From Thermoguttaceae bacterium (GTDB lineage Bacteria; Planctomycetota; Planctomycetia; Pirellulales; Thermoguttaceae): 64,000 bases of DNA. The position numbers were made by a program, and so were the translations under genes. The stretch is taken from positions 1 through 64,000 of the forward strand of contig JAGBAA010000092.1 of NCBI GenBank assembly GCA_017939795.1. Reading direction: 5' to 3'. Position 1 is the stretch's first letter. Each line of letters opens with the position of its first letter. Shown here in pieces: positions 1 to 7,535 of this stretch. Below the pieces are notes generated by a model. The model did no database searches and had not been told where the DNA came from. It was given only the letters and a program-made list of their open reading frames with translations.

Positions 1-167
1 CTCGCGTCGCTTTGGGGAGACGGCACGTCTCGCGTTGCTTTTAGGAGGCGGCGCGTCTCGCGTCGCTTTGGGGAGACGGGCCGTCTCGCGTCGCTTTTGG
101 GAGCCGGCGCGTCTCGTGTCGCTCTGGGAGGCGGCGCGTCTCGCGTCGCTTTTGGGCGACGGGGTGG
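1..167. repeat. 28-bp tandem repeat array, about six copies
   Basis: Six contiguous degenerate units of 27-28 bp begin at 1, 29, 57, 85, 113 and 140. Each starts CTCGCGTCGC or a one-base variant, continues with a T/G run such as TTTTGGGAG and ends in a GC-rich CGGCGCGT-like stretch. There are no spacers, so this is a minisatellite and not a CRISPR array. The period is not a multiple of three, which argues against coding. The array is cut by the window edge and may be longer. Confidence 0.8.
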
Positions 168-431
168 TTTGGTGTGCGGGGACTTTTTAAAGACCGCTTT
201 TCCTGAAACCCACACCAACTCCCGGCGAATGCGCTGTCGCGCTGTATCGCCGAACGAAAAAGCGGCAAAGGTCACTGCGTTCCCGTATTGCCGCACTCCA
301 TATCGGACCACCCCGCCCCTGCGGGGCACCCCTCCAAGGGAGGGGAATTCTGCGGACTGCGTGCGCTCCGCGTACCTGCGGCTTGCGGGAGCCGGCTCCG
401 CCTCGGCTCCTGCCAGCCTTGGACGCTCCGC
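168..431. other. Gene-free GC-rich region with palindromes
   Basis: This stretch lies just downstream of the kinase/FGE gene, which is on the minus strand. It contains several short dyads: GCCCC-TGC-GGGGC-like at about 312-326, CCCTCC-AAG-GGAGGG at about 329-343, and the perfect palindrome GGAGCCGGCTCC at 388-399. The palindromic string resembles intergenic repeats that give spurious proline-rich ORFs in many gut genomes. No convincing gene is present. Confidence 0.6.
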
Positions 432-2696
432 TTACTTGTCCGATTCTGCCAGAACTATGCGGAAGCCCAAGTTGTAGTCCCGAAAGCCCGGCGCGCCCCT
501 ATACCGGTACGCGGAGCGGCAGTGCCCGGCGTAGTCGTCCCAGCCGCCGCGGTTGACTCGGCCCGAGCCGCTATTAGGGCCTGTCGGGTCGCTCGTTGGC
601 GACTCAACGTAGTAGTCTGAGGCATACCAGTCCGAACACCACTCCCACACGTTACCGTGCATGTCGTAAAGCCCCCATGCGTTCGGCTTCTTTTGGCCCA
701 CCGGGTGAGTTTTGCTTCCACTGTTACTGTAGTACCAACCCATCTCGTCAAGGTTCCCTGCATACGCTCCCGTCGTACCCGCCCGGCACGCATACTCCCA
801 CTGAGCCTCCGTCGGGAGACTTACCTGAACGCCAAGTTTCGATGAAAGTTTCTCGCAAAATGTCCTGCTCTCTTCCCAATTCACATAGTAAATTGGATAT
901 TCGGATCCTGTTCCCTTCAATGAAGTACCGTATGTCCCTTTCGAGGCCTGTGTCTGTATACTTGTACCCATCACGCTTTCCCACATCGCCTGCGTCACTT
1001 CCGTCTCGAGCATCCAGAAACCCTTCGTCAGCGTCACGCTGTGCTGTTTTTCATCGCCCTGCCGGCCCGGTTCCCAGGACGGACTCCCCATCGTGAACGT
1101 CCCCGCAGGGCACCACCGGAACGCGTAATAAATACCGTCTATCTGCCAAACCTTACGCTCGCCAGCGACACCACCTGCGGAATACGTGCCTAAAACGCCG
1201 CACTCTGATGGATTCAAAGGTTCAGGTGAATAGAAAGGTTCAGGTGCTTCCGTCACCCACCACACACCAAGCGCAGCGGCCGCGCCAAGACCGCCGACGA
1301 TGAAATTTCGACGGAGTATGGATCCGACACCCGGTTCTTTGACTTTCTTTTCTTCTTTCCAATGACGTTTTTCGGTTTCGGCTCTGACTTCTGCCGTCGT
1401 GATTACCGTATTCAGCAGTTTTCCTATTTCAGCTTTTCTTTCTGCCTCCGCTTTAGCTTCTGCTTCCGCCTTGGCTTCCGCTTCCGCCTTGGCTTTTCTT
1501 TCTGCTTCTGTCTCTATTGCACGCGGTTCTGCTTTGCCGTTCAGGCTTGCATAAGCCATCTCCCTGCTGTTCCAGGTCCGCATTCTCCACAATTTAACGG
1601 CATAGCCGTAAAGAAACCAAATGACTGGAAATGAAAGAACGACCGCTCCAAGGATAATGAGGTGCTGCTTATTTTGAAGAGGGTTTTTGAGGACCTCAAT
1701 AATGTTGATGTCATTTTTCCATAAAGCTACGCCAACAGGAGATCCAGAAGAGACAAACTGCTTTATCCGAGAAAATAAGGACACGGTATCAAAGGCTTCG
1801 TTGACAAATTCCGTACAGGAGTTAAATCGATTACACGGACTCGGATCCAGTGCTCTTTTAATGGCTTTTTTCTGCTGTTTTGTAAAATGTTTCGAGTACT
1901 TTTGGAACAAAATGTTCCGAAGCATATTTCCAGCAAAGAACGTTTCCCTCGGAAACTTTCCGTTAAGCATTTCGTAAAGGACCATTGCCAACGCAAACTG
2001 ATCCGTACGTCCATCCTGTGCCCGACAGTCGATCTGTTCCGGCGGCATATAGGGATGCGTTCCTCCAGGGATCCCAAGATTCGCAGCCGTAACGGCACCC
2101 GCGATTTCAATATTTTCCCGAATTCTGTCAGAAATGCCAAAATCGATAAGAAGGGGACGCGGAGCATCCGATCTGCCGGTCATCATGATATTTTCCGGCT
2201 TTACATCACGATGCATGACGCCATTTTTATGGAGATAGTCCAATGCATCCGCAATCTGCAGGAATATCGGCAGCAATTTCTTCGGAGAGATACCGTTCTC
2301 ATGATCCGGCTGGTCTTTAGACCATTCCCGCAGCGTCATTCCGTCCACGTAGTCTGTAATAATATAGAACCGCTGCGATCTTTCGTCCGATCCGGTCTCA
2401 CGAGCCAGGCAGATGTTCTGATGCTGTAAATTTCTTACAAGCTCATATTCACGCGCAAATCGTTCCCTGGCAATCGCCTCATCCTGATCATTATTCTGAC
2501 TTTTCGGCAGCAATTTCAGTACGACTTTTGACGTCGATTTTTTTCCATTGGCAAGCGTTTCCTCTTTTTTCGCGAGCCAAACCTCCCCCATACCGCCATT
2601 TTTCAGTTTCTCGATGATTTTATAGTCATTGTTTTTCCCAAACAGAGTCCCCTGCTCAAGTTCGAAAGAACGTGAATTTACAAAATCCTGACTCAT
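432..2696 (-). CDS. Ser/Thr protein kinase fused to FGE-like (SUMF1/C-type-lectin-fold) domain
   Basis: 754 aa. Residues about 25-300 form a Hanks-type kinase: Gly loop NGGMGEVW (33-40), candidate ATP lysine K61, catalytic HRDVKPEN (162-169) and DFG (185-187). A transmembrane segment at about 344-364 is followed by a KAEAEA repeat linker (about 396-424), a second hydrophobic segment (about 464-482) and an FGE-sulfatase-type domain (about 525-750) with MGSP, LPTEAQWEYACRAG and GLYDMHGNVWEWCSDW motifs. True FGE has a Cys pair five residues apart near the end. Here the partner of C726 is Asp (D721), so oxidase activity is unlikely and a binding role is more plausible. The last ~40 residues (RVNRGGWDDYAGHCRSAYR onward) resemble variable regions of diversity-generating retroelement targets. 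A GAGGAGAG ribosome site sits 3-4 bases before the ATG. Domain calls are secure; ligand and substrates are unknown. Confidence 0.93.
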   Translation of the reverse strand: MSQDFVNSRSFELEQGTLFGKNNDYKIIEKLKNGGMGEVWLAKKEETLANGKKSTSKVVLKLLPKSQNNDQDEAIARERFAREYELVRNLQHQNICLARETGSDERSQRFYIITDYVDGMTLREWSKDQPDHENGISPKKLLPIFLQIADALDYLHKNGVMHRDVKPENIMMTGRSDAPRPLLIDFGISDRIRENIEIAGAVTAANLGIPGGTHPYMPPEQIDCRAQDGRTDQFALAMVLYEMLNGKFPRETFFAGNMLRNILFQKYSKHFTKQQKKAIKRALDPSPCNRFNSCTEFVNEAFDTVSLFSRIKQFVSSGSPVGVALWKNDINIIEVLKNPLQNKQHLIILGAVVLSFPVIWFLYGYAVKLWRMRTWNSREMAYASLNGKAEPRAIETEAERKAKAEAEAKAEAEAKAEAERKAEIGKLLNTVITTAEVRAETEKRHWKEEKKVKEPGVGSILRRNFIVGGLGAAAALGVWWVTEAPEPFYSPEPLNPSECGVLGTYSAGGVAGERKVWQIDGIYYAFRWCPAGTFTMGSPSWEPGRQGDEKQHSVTLTKGFWMLETEVTQAMWESVMGTSIQTQASKGTYGTSLKGTGSEYPIYYVNWEESRTFCEKLSSKLGVQVSLPTEAQWEYACRAGTTGAYAGNLDEMGWYYSNSGSKTHPVGQKKPNAWGLYDMHGNVWEWCSDWYASDYYVESPTSDPTGPNSGSGRVNRGGWDDYAGHCRSAYRYRGAPGFRDYNLGFRIVLAESDK

Positions 2697-2767
2697 TTTC
2701 TCTCCTCAGAAATGCACAAAAATATATTTGATTTTAGCAGGTATTCAATAAAATTCAAGGGGGTACT

Positions 2768-2803
2768 TAAAAAAACGGAAGCGTCTCATTGAAACGCTTC
2801 CGT
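2768..2803 (-). terminator. Intrinsic terminator of the BON-domain gene
   Basis: Read on the minus strand, ACGGAAGCGT and ACGCTTCCGT form a perfect 10-bp stem with a 9-nt loop, followed directly by a run of seven to eight T. It lies about 30 bases past the stop of the BON gene and upstream of the kinase gene, so it separates the two transcription units. Confidence 0.9.
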
Positions 2804-2833
2804 GTGTCTTCAGGATCGCTCAAAATCTTTCTC

Positions 2834-3757
2834 TTACGGCTTCAGACGGAAGAGACCGCTGAACGGGCCTTTGGTCGTGCCGTCGTCAAAGTCGAGGTGC
2901 CAGTAGCCGTCGTGCCATTCAAGCGTGACTTTGCGCCATCCATCCGGAACCTGCGGGTACGGATAGTACGGGCCAATGTACGGCCAGGCACTCGCAGCGT
3001 GACGCTTGGGATACTGGACGGATGCCGTGTTCGGATACGTGCCGTAGGCGGGGAACGCTTTACGCGGCATGTGCGGGTTGTCGTAGCGCATCGAAGCACC
3101 GCCGTTCGCCGGCATGGCGTAGGCCTGGGAGTGCATCGGCATCGGATTTCCCTGCATCATCGGAGCCGGAGCGGCCGACGGAACTGCGCCATTCACGACA
3201 GAATTGGAAACCGGTTTCACGGTCGTGCCGTAGGAGACCTGGATCGGACGAGGACGGCTCTGCATCGAAGCACCCTGGATCATGACGGACTGCGTTCCGT
3301 TTTCGACGACGGAATTGGCAGCCGGGGTCGCTTTGCCCTGCTGGTTGACCGGAACTCCGTTCACCGCAACGACTTCATCGCTGATGATCTGTTCATTGCC
3401 CAGATCGGAAAGCTGAGCCGGACGGCGGACGACACTGCGCTGGTAGCCCGCGACCTGCTGGATGGAAGCGTCTTCCGCGACCTTTTCCACTTCCAGCTGA
3501 TTCACGACTTTCGCGACTCCATTCAGACCTTCTACGGTCGCCTGGATCGCAGAAATTTTCTCCGCGCTGTCCACAATACCAGTGAGCCAGACCGTTTCAT
3601 CCTGATACTTCAGGCCAATATCGCAACCCTCGATCAGGTTTTTATCTTCAAGAACGCCGGCAATTTCTTCCGCCATTTCCTGATTGCTGCCAAGGACCGT
3701 CATTGGCGCCATGGCAACTGCGAGCAAAATCGCTCCAAAACTAAATACACGTCGCAT
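2834..3757 (-). CDS. Secreted BON-domain protein
   Basis: 307 aa. An N-terminal signal peptide (MRRVFSFGAILLAVAMAP, probably cleaved near residue 23) precedes a BON domain at about 27-95, recognised by the pattern VWLTGIVDSAEKISA...VEGLNGVAKVVNQLEV. BON domains are small alpha/beta modules of periplasmic and outer-membrane proteins thought to bind membranes or other ligands. The middle is Pro/Met/Ala-rich and low in complexity. The last ~50 residues (PYYPYPQVPDGWRKVTLEWHDG onward) are aromatic-rich and look like a small separate surface module. A GGAGG site precedes the ATG and a strong terminator follows. It lies downstream of the TolQ/ExbD cluster but is separated by a terminator, so it is probably expressed on its own. 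Function unknown. Confidence 0.9.
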   Translation of the reverse strand: MRRVFSFGAILLAVAMAPMTVLGSNQEMAEEIAGVLEDKNLIEGCDIGLKYQDETVWLTGIVDSAEKISAIQATVEGLNGVAKVVNQLEVEKVAEDASIQQVAGYQRSVVRRPAQLSDLGNEQIISDEVVAVNGVPVNQQGKATPAANSVVENGTQSVMIQGASMQSRPRPIQVSYGTTVKPVSNSVVNGAVPSAAPAPMMQGNPMPMHSQAYAMPANGGASMRYDNPHMPRKAFPAYGTYPNTASVQYPKRHAASAWPYIGPYYPYPQVPDGWRKVTLEWHDGYWHLDFDDGTTKGPFSGLFRLKP

Positions 3758-4188
3758 CCTGTTTTCCTCCAGTCTTTTTCACCGTGTAATTATGATGACT
3801 CAAGACACCCTGAAATGCCATCATTTGTTTCCAATCCCCTGAGTATTTGCGGTAAGGACTTTCAGGGTGAATCGGTTTATCTCTTTAGCACAATTCATTC
3901 TACTGAATAAATTGCTATCCTGCTTCTAATCACTTTTACAATCGGAAAAGATACAATCGGAACTTCACGTCACTTTCCATATAATCGACACTTTCTGCAA
4001 AATTTTGACATCAAGAAACGCTTCAAGCGATACAATCAGAAAAATTTTCCTATTTTGCTCATTTTCACCAAGAAGACACTGAAATAGCGGTTTCCCATTT
4101 TGCACCATTTCTACATTTTCCCAAACCTGTGTGTTTCTGTACGTTCTTGGTGAAATCGGGATCCAAATCCCCTGTGTCAAACTGCTCC
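3758..4188. other. Intergenic region, no gene recognised
   Basis: AT-rich spacer between the BON gene and the terminator of the ExbD gene. The word ACAATCGGA recurs near 3948-3961, with a relative, ACAATCAGA, near 4032. An 81-codon minus-strand open frame here lacks a ribosome site and family features. Presumably it holds the promoter of the BON gene; no clear -35/-10 pair was assigned. Confidence 0.5.
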
Positions 4189-4225
4189 AAAAAGAAAAGC
4201 GTTCTGCCAAACAGCAAAACGCTTT
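4189..4225 (-). terminator. Intrinsic terminator of the TolQ-ExbD-ExbD operon
   Basis: On the minus strand AAAGCGTT and AACGCTTT pair around a 14-nt loop and are followed by TCTTTTT. It begins about 26 bases after the stop of the distal exbD gene. Confidence 0.75.
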
Positions 4226-4251
4226 CTTTGTCTCGAACGCTTCAAGAGCTG

Positions 4252-4743
4252 CTATTGGAGCAGCTTGATCTTCTGCACCAACGGCTTGACCGTGCCGTCA
4301 GGCTGTCTTTCACCTGTGCAGATACCAATGACCTTCAGAACGTAACGGTACTTCAAGCTGGTCGCACCGCGGCCGCCCCAGCCAAGTTCGATTTCGAAAT
4401 CCTCCGGTTTTCCGGAAGCATTCCCCATCTTGGAACGAATGCGTTTCCGCAAATCGTCTTCATCCGGGTCCGTCGAAGTACGCATTCTGCTCTGCACATT
4501 GTCCACCGTCAGCCCCGACAGATCACCGTTCGTGTTGCTGATGAGCACGATACGCATGATGTCGGGCAGAACATCGCTCTCCGACGCCTGGGCAGAACCC
4601 GGTTTCGGAAGACGAAGGTAGAAATCGCCTTCAGGGTCGACAATATTCAGCGTGAGAATAAAGAAGATCAGCAGCTGGAACACCATGTCGATCATCGGTG
4701 TCATGTCGCCTTTGACTTCCGTAGTTTTTTTTCTGCGAGCCAT
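4252..4743 (-). CDS. ExbD/TolR-family biopolymer transport protein (second copy)
   Basis: 163 aa. A short basic N-terminus is followed by the ExbD signature GDMTPMIDMVFQLLIFFILT (about 12-31), which is the single transmembrane helix carrying the conserved Asp (D19) used for proton coupling. The rest is a periplasmic domain. ExbD/TolR proteins pair with a TolQ/ExbB channel in the inner membrane to convert proton motive force into movement of a periplasmic or outer-membrane partner. It is the last gene of a tolQ-exbD-exbD operon, 16 bases after the first exbD, with a GGAAGGA ribosome site and a terminator downstream. Two non-identical ExbD copies suggest a heteromeric complex. No TonB or TolA is seen nearby. 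Confidence 0.95.
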   Translation of the reverse strand: MARRKKTTEVKGDMTPMIDMVFQLLIFFILTLNIVDPEGDFYLRLPKPGSAQASESDVLPDIMRIVLISNTNGDLSGLTVDNVQSRMRTSTDPDEDDLRKRIRSKMGNASGKPEDFEIELGWGGRGATSLKYRYVLKVIGICTGERQPDGTVKPLVQKIKLLQ

Positions 4744-4759
4744 AATTATCCTTCCTGAA

Positions 4760-5242
4760 TTATTTTACCTTCGCGATCGCACGAAGTGCAAAGTTTTCCA
4801 AATCGGCTTCCTGACAGGTGTGGATCGTGAGGTTCACGAACCGGATCGGAGCGTCTTTGTCCGCGCGGATGATGACCGTCATGTCTTTGGCAGTCTTCTT
4901 CTTCACCGTCTTGACGAATTTGACCTCTTTGTCCAAAGCGAGCTTCAGACGTTTCTGGTCACCGTCACCAACTTTGTCGAACTTGAATTCTTCGGCACCG
5001 ATCAGGACACTGTATTTCTTGTCGCTGCCTTCCTGTTTGGCGATCTGAAGCGTCACGGCATCCGGGATCGGCATTTCCGGCGGTTTCACGATCTCATTGT
5101 CGGGCAGCTTGACTCGCGCGTTCTGGTCGGCGTCGGCAAAGTTGATCAAAATCATGAAGAAGATCAACAGCTGGAACACCATGTCGATCATCGGAGTCAT
5201 GTCGCCTTCGGCATTGTTGGCACTATTTCGTTTTTTGGCCAT
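4760..5242 (-). CDS. ExbD/TolR-family biopolymer transport protein (first copy)
   Basis: 160 aa. It has the same architecture as its downstream paralogue: basic start MAKKRNSANNAEG, the motif GDMTPMIDMVFQLLIFFMIL with the coupling Asp, then a ~125-aa periplasmic domain rich in Lys and Asp. It ends with VNLTIHTCQEADLENFALRAIAKVK-like sequence, typical of ExbD C-termini that pack as dimers. An AGGAGGT ribosome site sits directly before the ATG. It follows tolQ by 33 bases and precedes the second exbD by 16, so the three are surely co-transcribed. The soluble domains of the two copies differ clearly, so this is not a recent duplication. Confidence 0.95.
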   Translation of the reverse strand: MAKKRNSANNAEGDMTPMIDMVFQLLIFFMILINFADADQNARVKLPDNEIVKPPEMPIPDAVTLQIAKQEGSDKKYSVLIGAEEFKFDKVGDGDQKRLKLALDKEVKFVKTVKKKTAKDMTVIIRADKDAPIRFVNLTIHTCQEADLENFALRAIAKVK

Positions 5243-5275
5243 GTTTACCTCCTGCGGGTCTGAAACCGTCTGAAA

Positions 5276-6031
5276 TCATTTCTTCGAGGCAGCAGCAAGG
5301 AGTTTACCGATCAGGTCTTCGCTGATGGAGCTGACTTCGAAAACGATACGGTCCATACGGTTTTTCAGGAACAGGAAGAGGCACAGAGCCGGGATGGAGG
5401 AGAGAAGCCCAACCATCGTCGTGAGCATAGCGGTGGAAATACCGCCGGCCAATTCGTTCGGTTTCGGAGCAGCAGTGGCCTGCGCGATGACCTGGAAGGA
5501 CATGATCATCCCGTGGACCGTTCCGAGCAGACCGACCATGGTCGCAGTGCTGGCGATCAGCCCGATGTAGCTCAGGCCCTGTTCATAACCCATGGAGATG
5601 TCATCGGAAGTTTCCTGCATGGCAGCGACGGATTTGTCGTAGCCGGACGCAACTTTCGCCATGCCGGAGGCCAGAACGCGGCCGAGGTACGTGTCATCTT
5701 CCTTCACCAGCTCATAGGCTTCGGAGAACTGACGGTTCGTGACGAGTTCTTCAAACTGGGTCTGAAGCTCTTCCGGAATGTTGGTACTGCGGCGCAGAGC
5801 CAGAACATATTTGAACGCGAGCGCGACCAGAGCAAAAGAGATGAAAAGGAAGGCAATGGCGTAAAGAGGGCCAAGACCATTCCAAAGCCAGACCAGAAGA
5901 CTCTGCGACTTCTGTTCCGCTGCTGCTTCTTCCTGCGCCAAAACGGCCTGAGCACTCCCCATAAGTACGATCGCCGCCATGAAAATACGCGCCTGAGCCG
6001 TGGTCAGACCGTTGAGCAAACTTCGCGTCAT
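5276..6031 (-). CDS. MotA/TolQ/ExbB proton channel family protein
   Basis: 251 aa from the ATG at 6031. The upstream in-frame TTG at 6043 would add four residues, but GGAGG lies five bases before the ATG and decides the start. A signal-like hydrophobic N-terminus (about 10-32) precedes three ExbB/TolQ helices: about 50-75, and the conserved pair around YIGLIASTATMVGLLGTVHGMI and GGISTAMLTTMVGLLSSIPAL with the small-residue and Thr pattern of the ion path. It forms the pentameric inner-membrane channel driven by proton motive force. It heads the operon with two exbD genes. Two genes for large secreted TPR proteins lie upstream on the same strand, and in planctomycetes such proteins commonly accompany this module. 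Confidence 0.95.
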   Translation of the reverse strand: MTRSLLNGLTTAQARIFMAAIVLMGSAQAVLAQEEAAAEQKSQSLLVWLWNGLGPLYAIAFLFISFALVALAFKYVLALRRSTNIPEELQTQFEELVTNRQFSEAYELVKEDDTYLGRVLASGMAKVASGYDKSVAAMQETSDDISMGYEQGLSYIGLIASTATMVGLLGTVHGMIMSFQVIAQATAAPKPNELAGGISTAMLTTMVGLLSSIPALCLFLFLKNRMDRIVFEVSSISEDLIGKLLAAASKK

Positions 6032-6187
6032 TATTTCCTCCAAAAAAATGAAAATAAAGTTTTGATGGTTTCGTCATTTGAGAGACAGGAAAACGGCAGA
6101 CCGAAAAGTCCTGTCCCGCAAAGAAATCTTTTTTGTAAATGAACGGCCGTGTGCAGAATTTCTCCCTGACACAAAGCACTTCCTAAT

Positions 6188-6215
6188 AGTTTACCCCAAA
6201 TACCAAAAATAGCAA
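6188..6215 (-). promoter_or_regulatory. Possible promoter of tolQ operon
   Basis: On the minus strand TTGCTA, 16-nt spacer, TAAACT, about 160 bases before the tolQ start. The rest of the 306-base gap between the 353-aa gene and tolQ is AT-rich with no gene. Confidence 0.35.
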
Positions 6216-6337
6216 TTGGGAAAAGGGGAAATTTTCCAAAAAAAGTCAAAATTTTTTAATTTTTTTGTCTTCTTCAGTCCCTGAAGGATGAACTTTCCGC
6301 TTTTCCCAACCGTATTTTTATTTTCGGCCTCCTAAAA

Positions 6338-7399
6338 TCAGCCTTTCTTGGCACCGTAGCGGGACGCTTTGATGCCTTCCAGGTCGCGGGCGCGGTTTTC
6401 GTCACGAAGTTCTTCACGGAAGATCTTGATCATGGCGTCCAGAGCTTCGATATGCTGCTGTTTGTTCCCGTTGTAGAGAAGGTGCGTGTGCATGTACGCG
6501 ATCGCAGCATCCTTCGGTTTGTTGGCCTTGAGCTGCGCGTATCCGAGTGCATTGTAGAGCAGTGCGTTCATCGGATCTTCGGCAGAGATCTTGTTCGCGC
6601 TGAAGATCTTCTGGATCTCGGCGATCGCTTCCTCCGTTTTGCCTTCCAGGACTTCCGCACGGGCAAGACCGCAGCTGGCGCTCACTTCCATTTCGCCGCG
6701 AACACCTTCGACTTCCTGATTCTTCACCATCGTAATGACGGCTTTGAACGCCTTTTCCGCTTCGGCGGCTTTCTCTTTCATCAGCGCGATGTTCCCCGCA
6801 CCGATCAGACCGCGGGCCTTGAGGATCGGCGAGTCCTTTGCAGAGGCGATCATCTGGAACGCTCCTTCCGCTTCCTTCAGTGCGTCTTCCGTACCGATGA
6901 GCATGTTCAGGTTCGCGTACAGTTCGGAAAGTTCGTAGAAACGATAGTATTCCGAATTATCCTTGGAGCTGAAGTATTTTTTCATTTCCGTCAGGGCCTT
7001 CGGAATCGCGACCGAACCGTTGAAAGCGAGGCCCGCGACCGCACGGACACGCAGATATTCCACCTCTTTCTTCATGTTGACCGAGAGCTGTTCCGGACTG
7101 ACTTCCTTCAGCGTATCAAGCATATCCTCAAAGCGGGAATCGGCGAGATAGGTGCGAATGTCCTTCATTTCCGCCGGTTCGCCGACGAACGTGATGGAGC
7201 TGATGTTTCCGACGGCGACTTTTTCCGACGAACCGCCTGCATCGACCGTGAGGACATCGCGTCCCATTTTCGTGATGGTCGCACTGCGGATCAGGTCACC
7301 GCTGTGGAGGGAAATATGGCATTTTTCCACCTGCGCCTGGGCTGCCGAGACCATCAGGAAAACCAATGCGAAAACGTAACCGAGCAAATGCCGTTTCAT
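6338..7399 (-). CDS. Secreted TPR-like repeat protein
   Basis: 353 aa. The signal peptide MKRHLLGYVFALVFLMVSAAQAQ ends with a good AQA cleavage site. A short beta-rich part (about 25-75, with a VAVGNISSITFVG motif) is followed by helical repeats to about residue 340. These have the TPR pattern, for example ALMKEKAAEAEKAFKAVI and NALGYAQLKANKPKDAAIAY. TPR arrays bind partner proteins, and this one is predicted to be periplasmic. AGGAG lies eight bases before the ATG. It sits between the 1450-aa TPR gene and tolQ-exbD-exbD on the same strand, so a role as periplasmic scaffold of that energised complex is likely but inferred. No enzymatic motif is visible. Confidence 0.92.
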   Translation of the reverse strand: MKRHLLGYVFALVFLMVSAAQAQVEKCHISLHSGDLIRSATITKMGRDVLTVDAGGSSEKVAVGNISSITFVGEPAEMKDIRTYLADSRFEDMLDTLKEVSPEQLSVNMKKEVEYLRVRAVAGLAFNGSVAIPKALTEMKKYFSSKDNSEYYRFYELSELYANLNMLIGTEDALKEAEGAFQMIASAKDSPILKARGLIGAGNIALMKEKAAEAEKAFKAVITMVKNQEVEGVRGEMEVSASCGLARAEVLEGKTEEAIAEIQKIFSANKISAEDPMNALLYNALGYAQLKANKPKDAAIAYMHTHLLYNGNKQQHIEALDAMIKIFREELRDENRARDLEGIKASRYGAKKG

Positions 7400-7535
7400 G
7401 TTTGAATCTCCTTTTATTTTTTGACCGGATCGGTCCTGAATTTCAATTAGGTTTTTCTCTTTTTCGGGAATTTGGAATTTCCGGACTCCCGCAGACCGGG
7501 GGAAACGGCCCCGGCCGCGGGTGTGTGTTCAGGAA

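Noticed and set aside
1-167. CRISPR-like array
   Set aside because: Units of 28 bp are contiguous with no unique spacers, and no cas gene is in the window.
3965-4210. 81-codon minus-strand ORF
   Set aside because: Ends in spacer, includes the terminator region and lacks a ribosome site.
6031-6043. TTG start for tolQ four codons upstream
   Set aside because: GGAGG is correctly spaced for the ATG at 6031 and would lie inside the longer frame.
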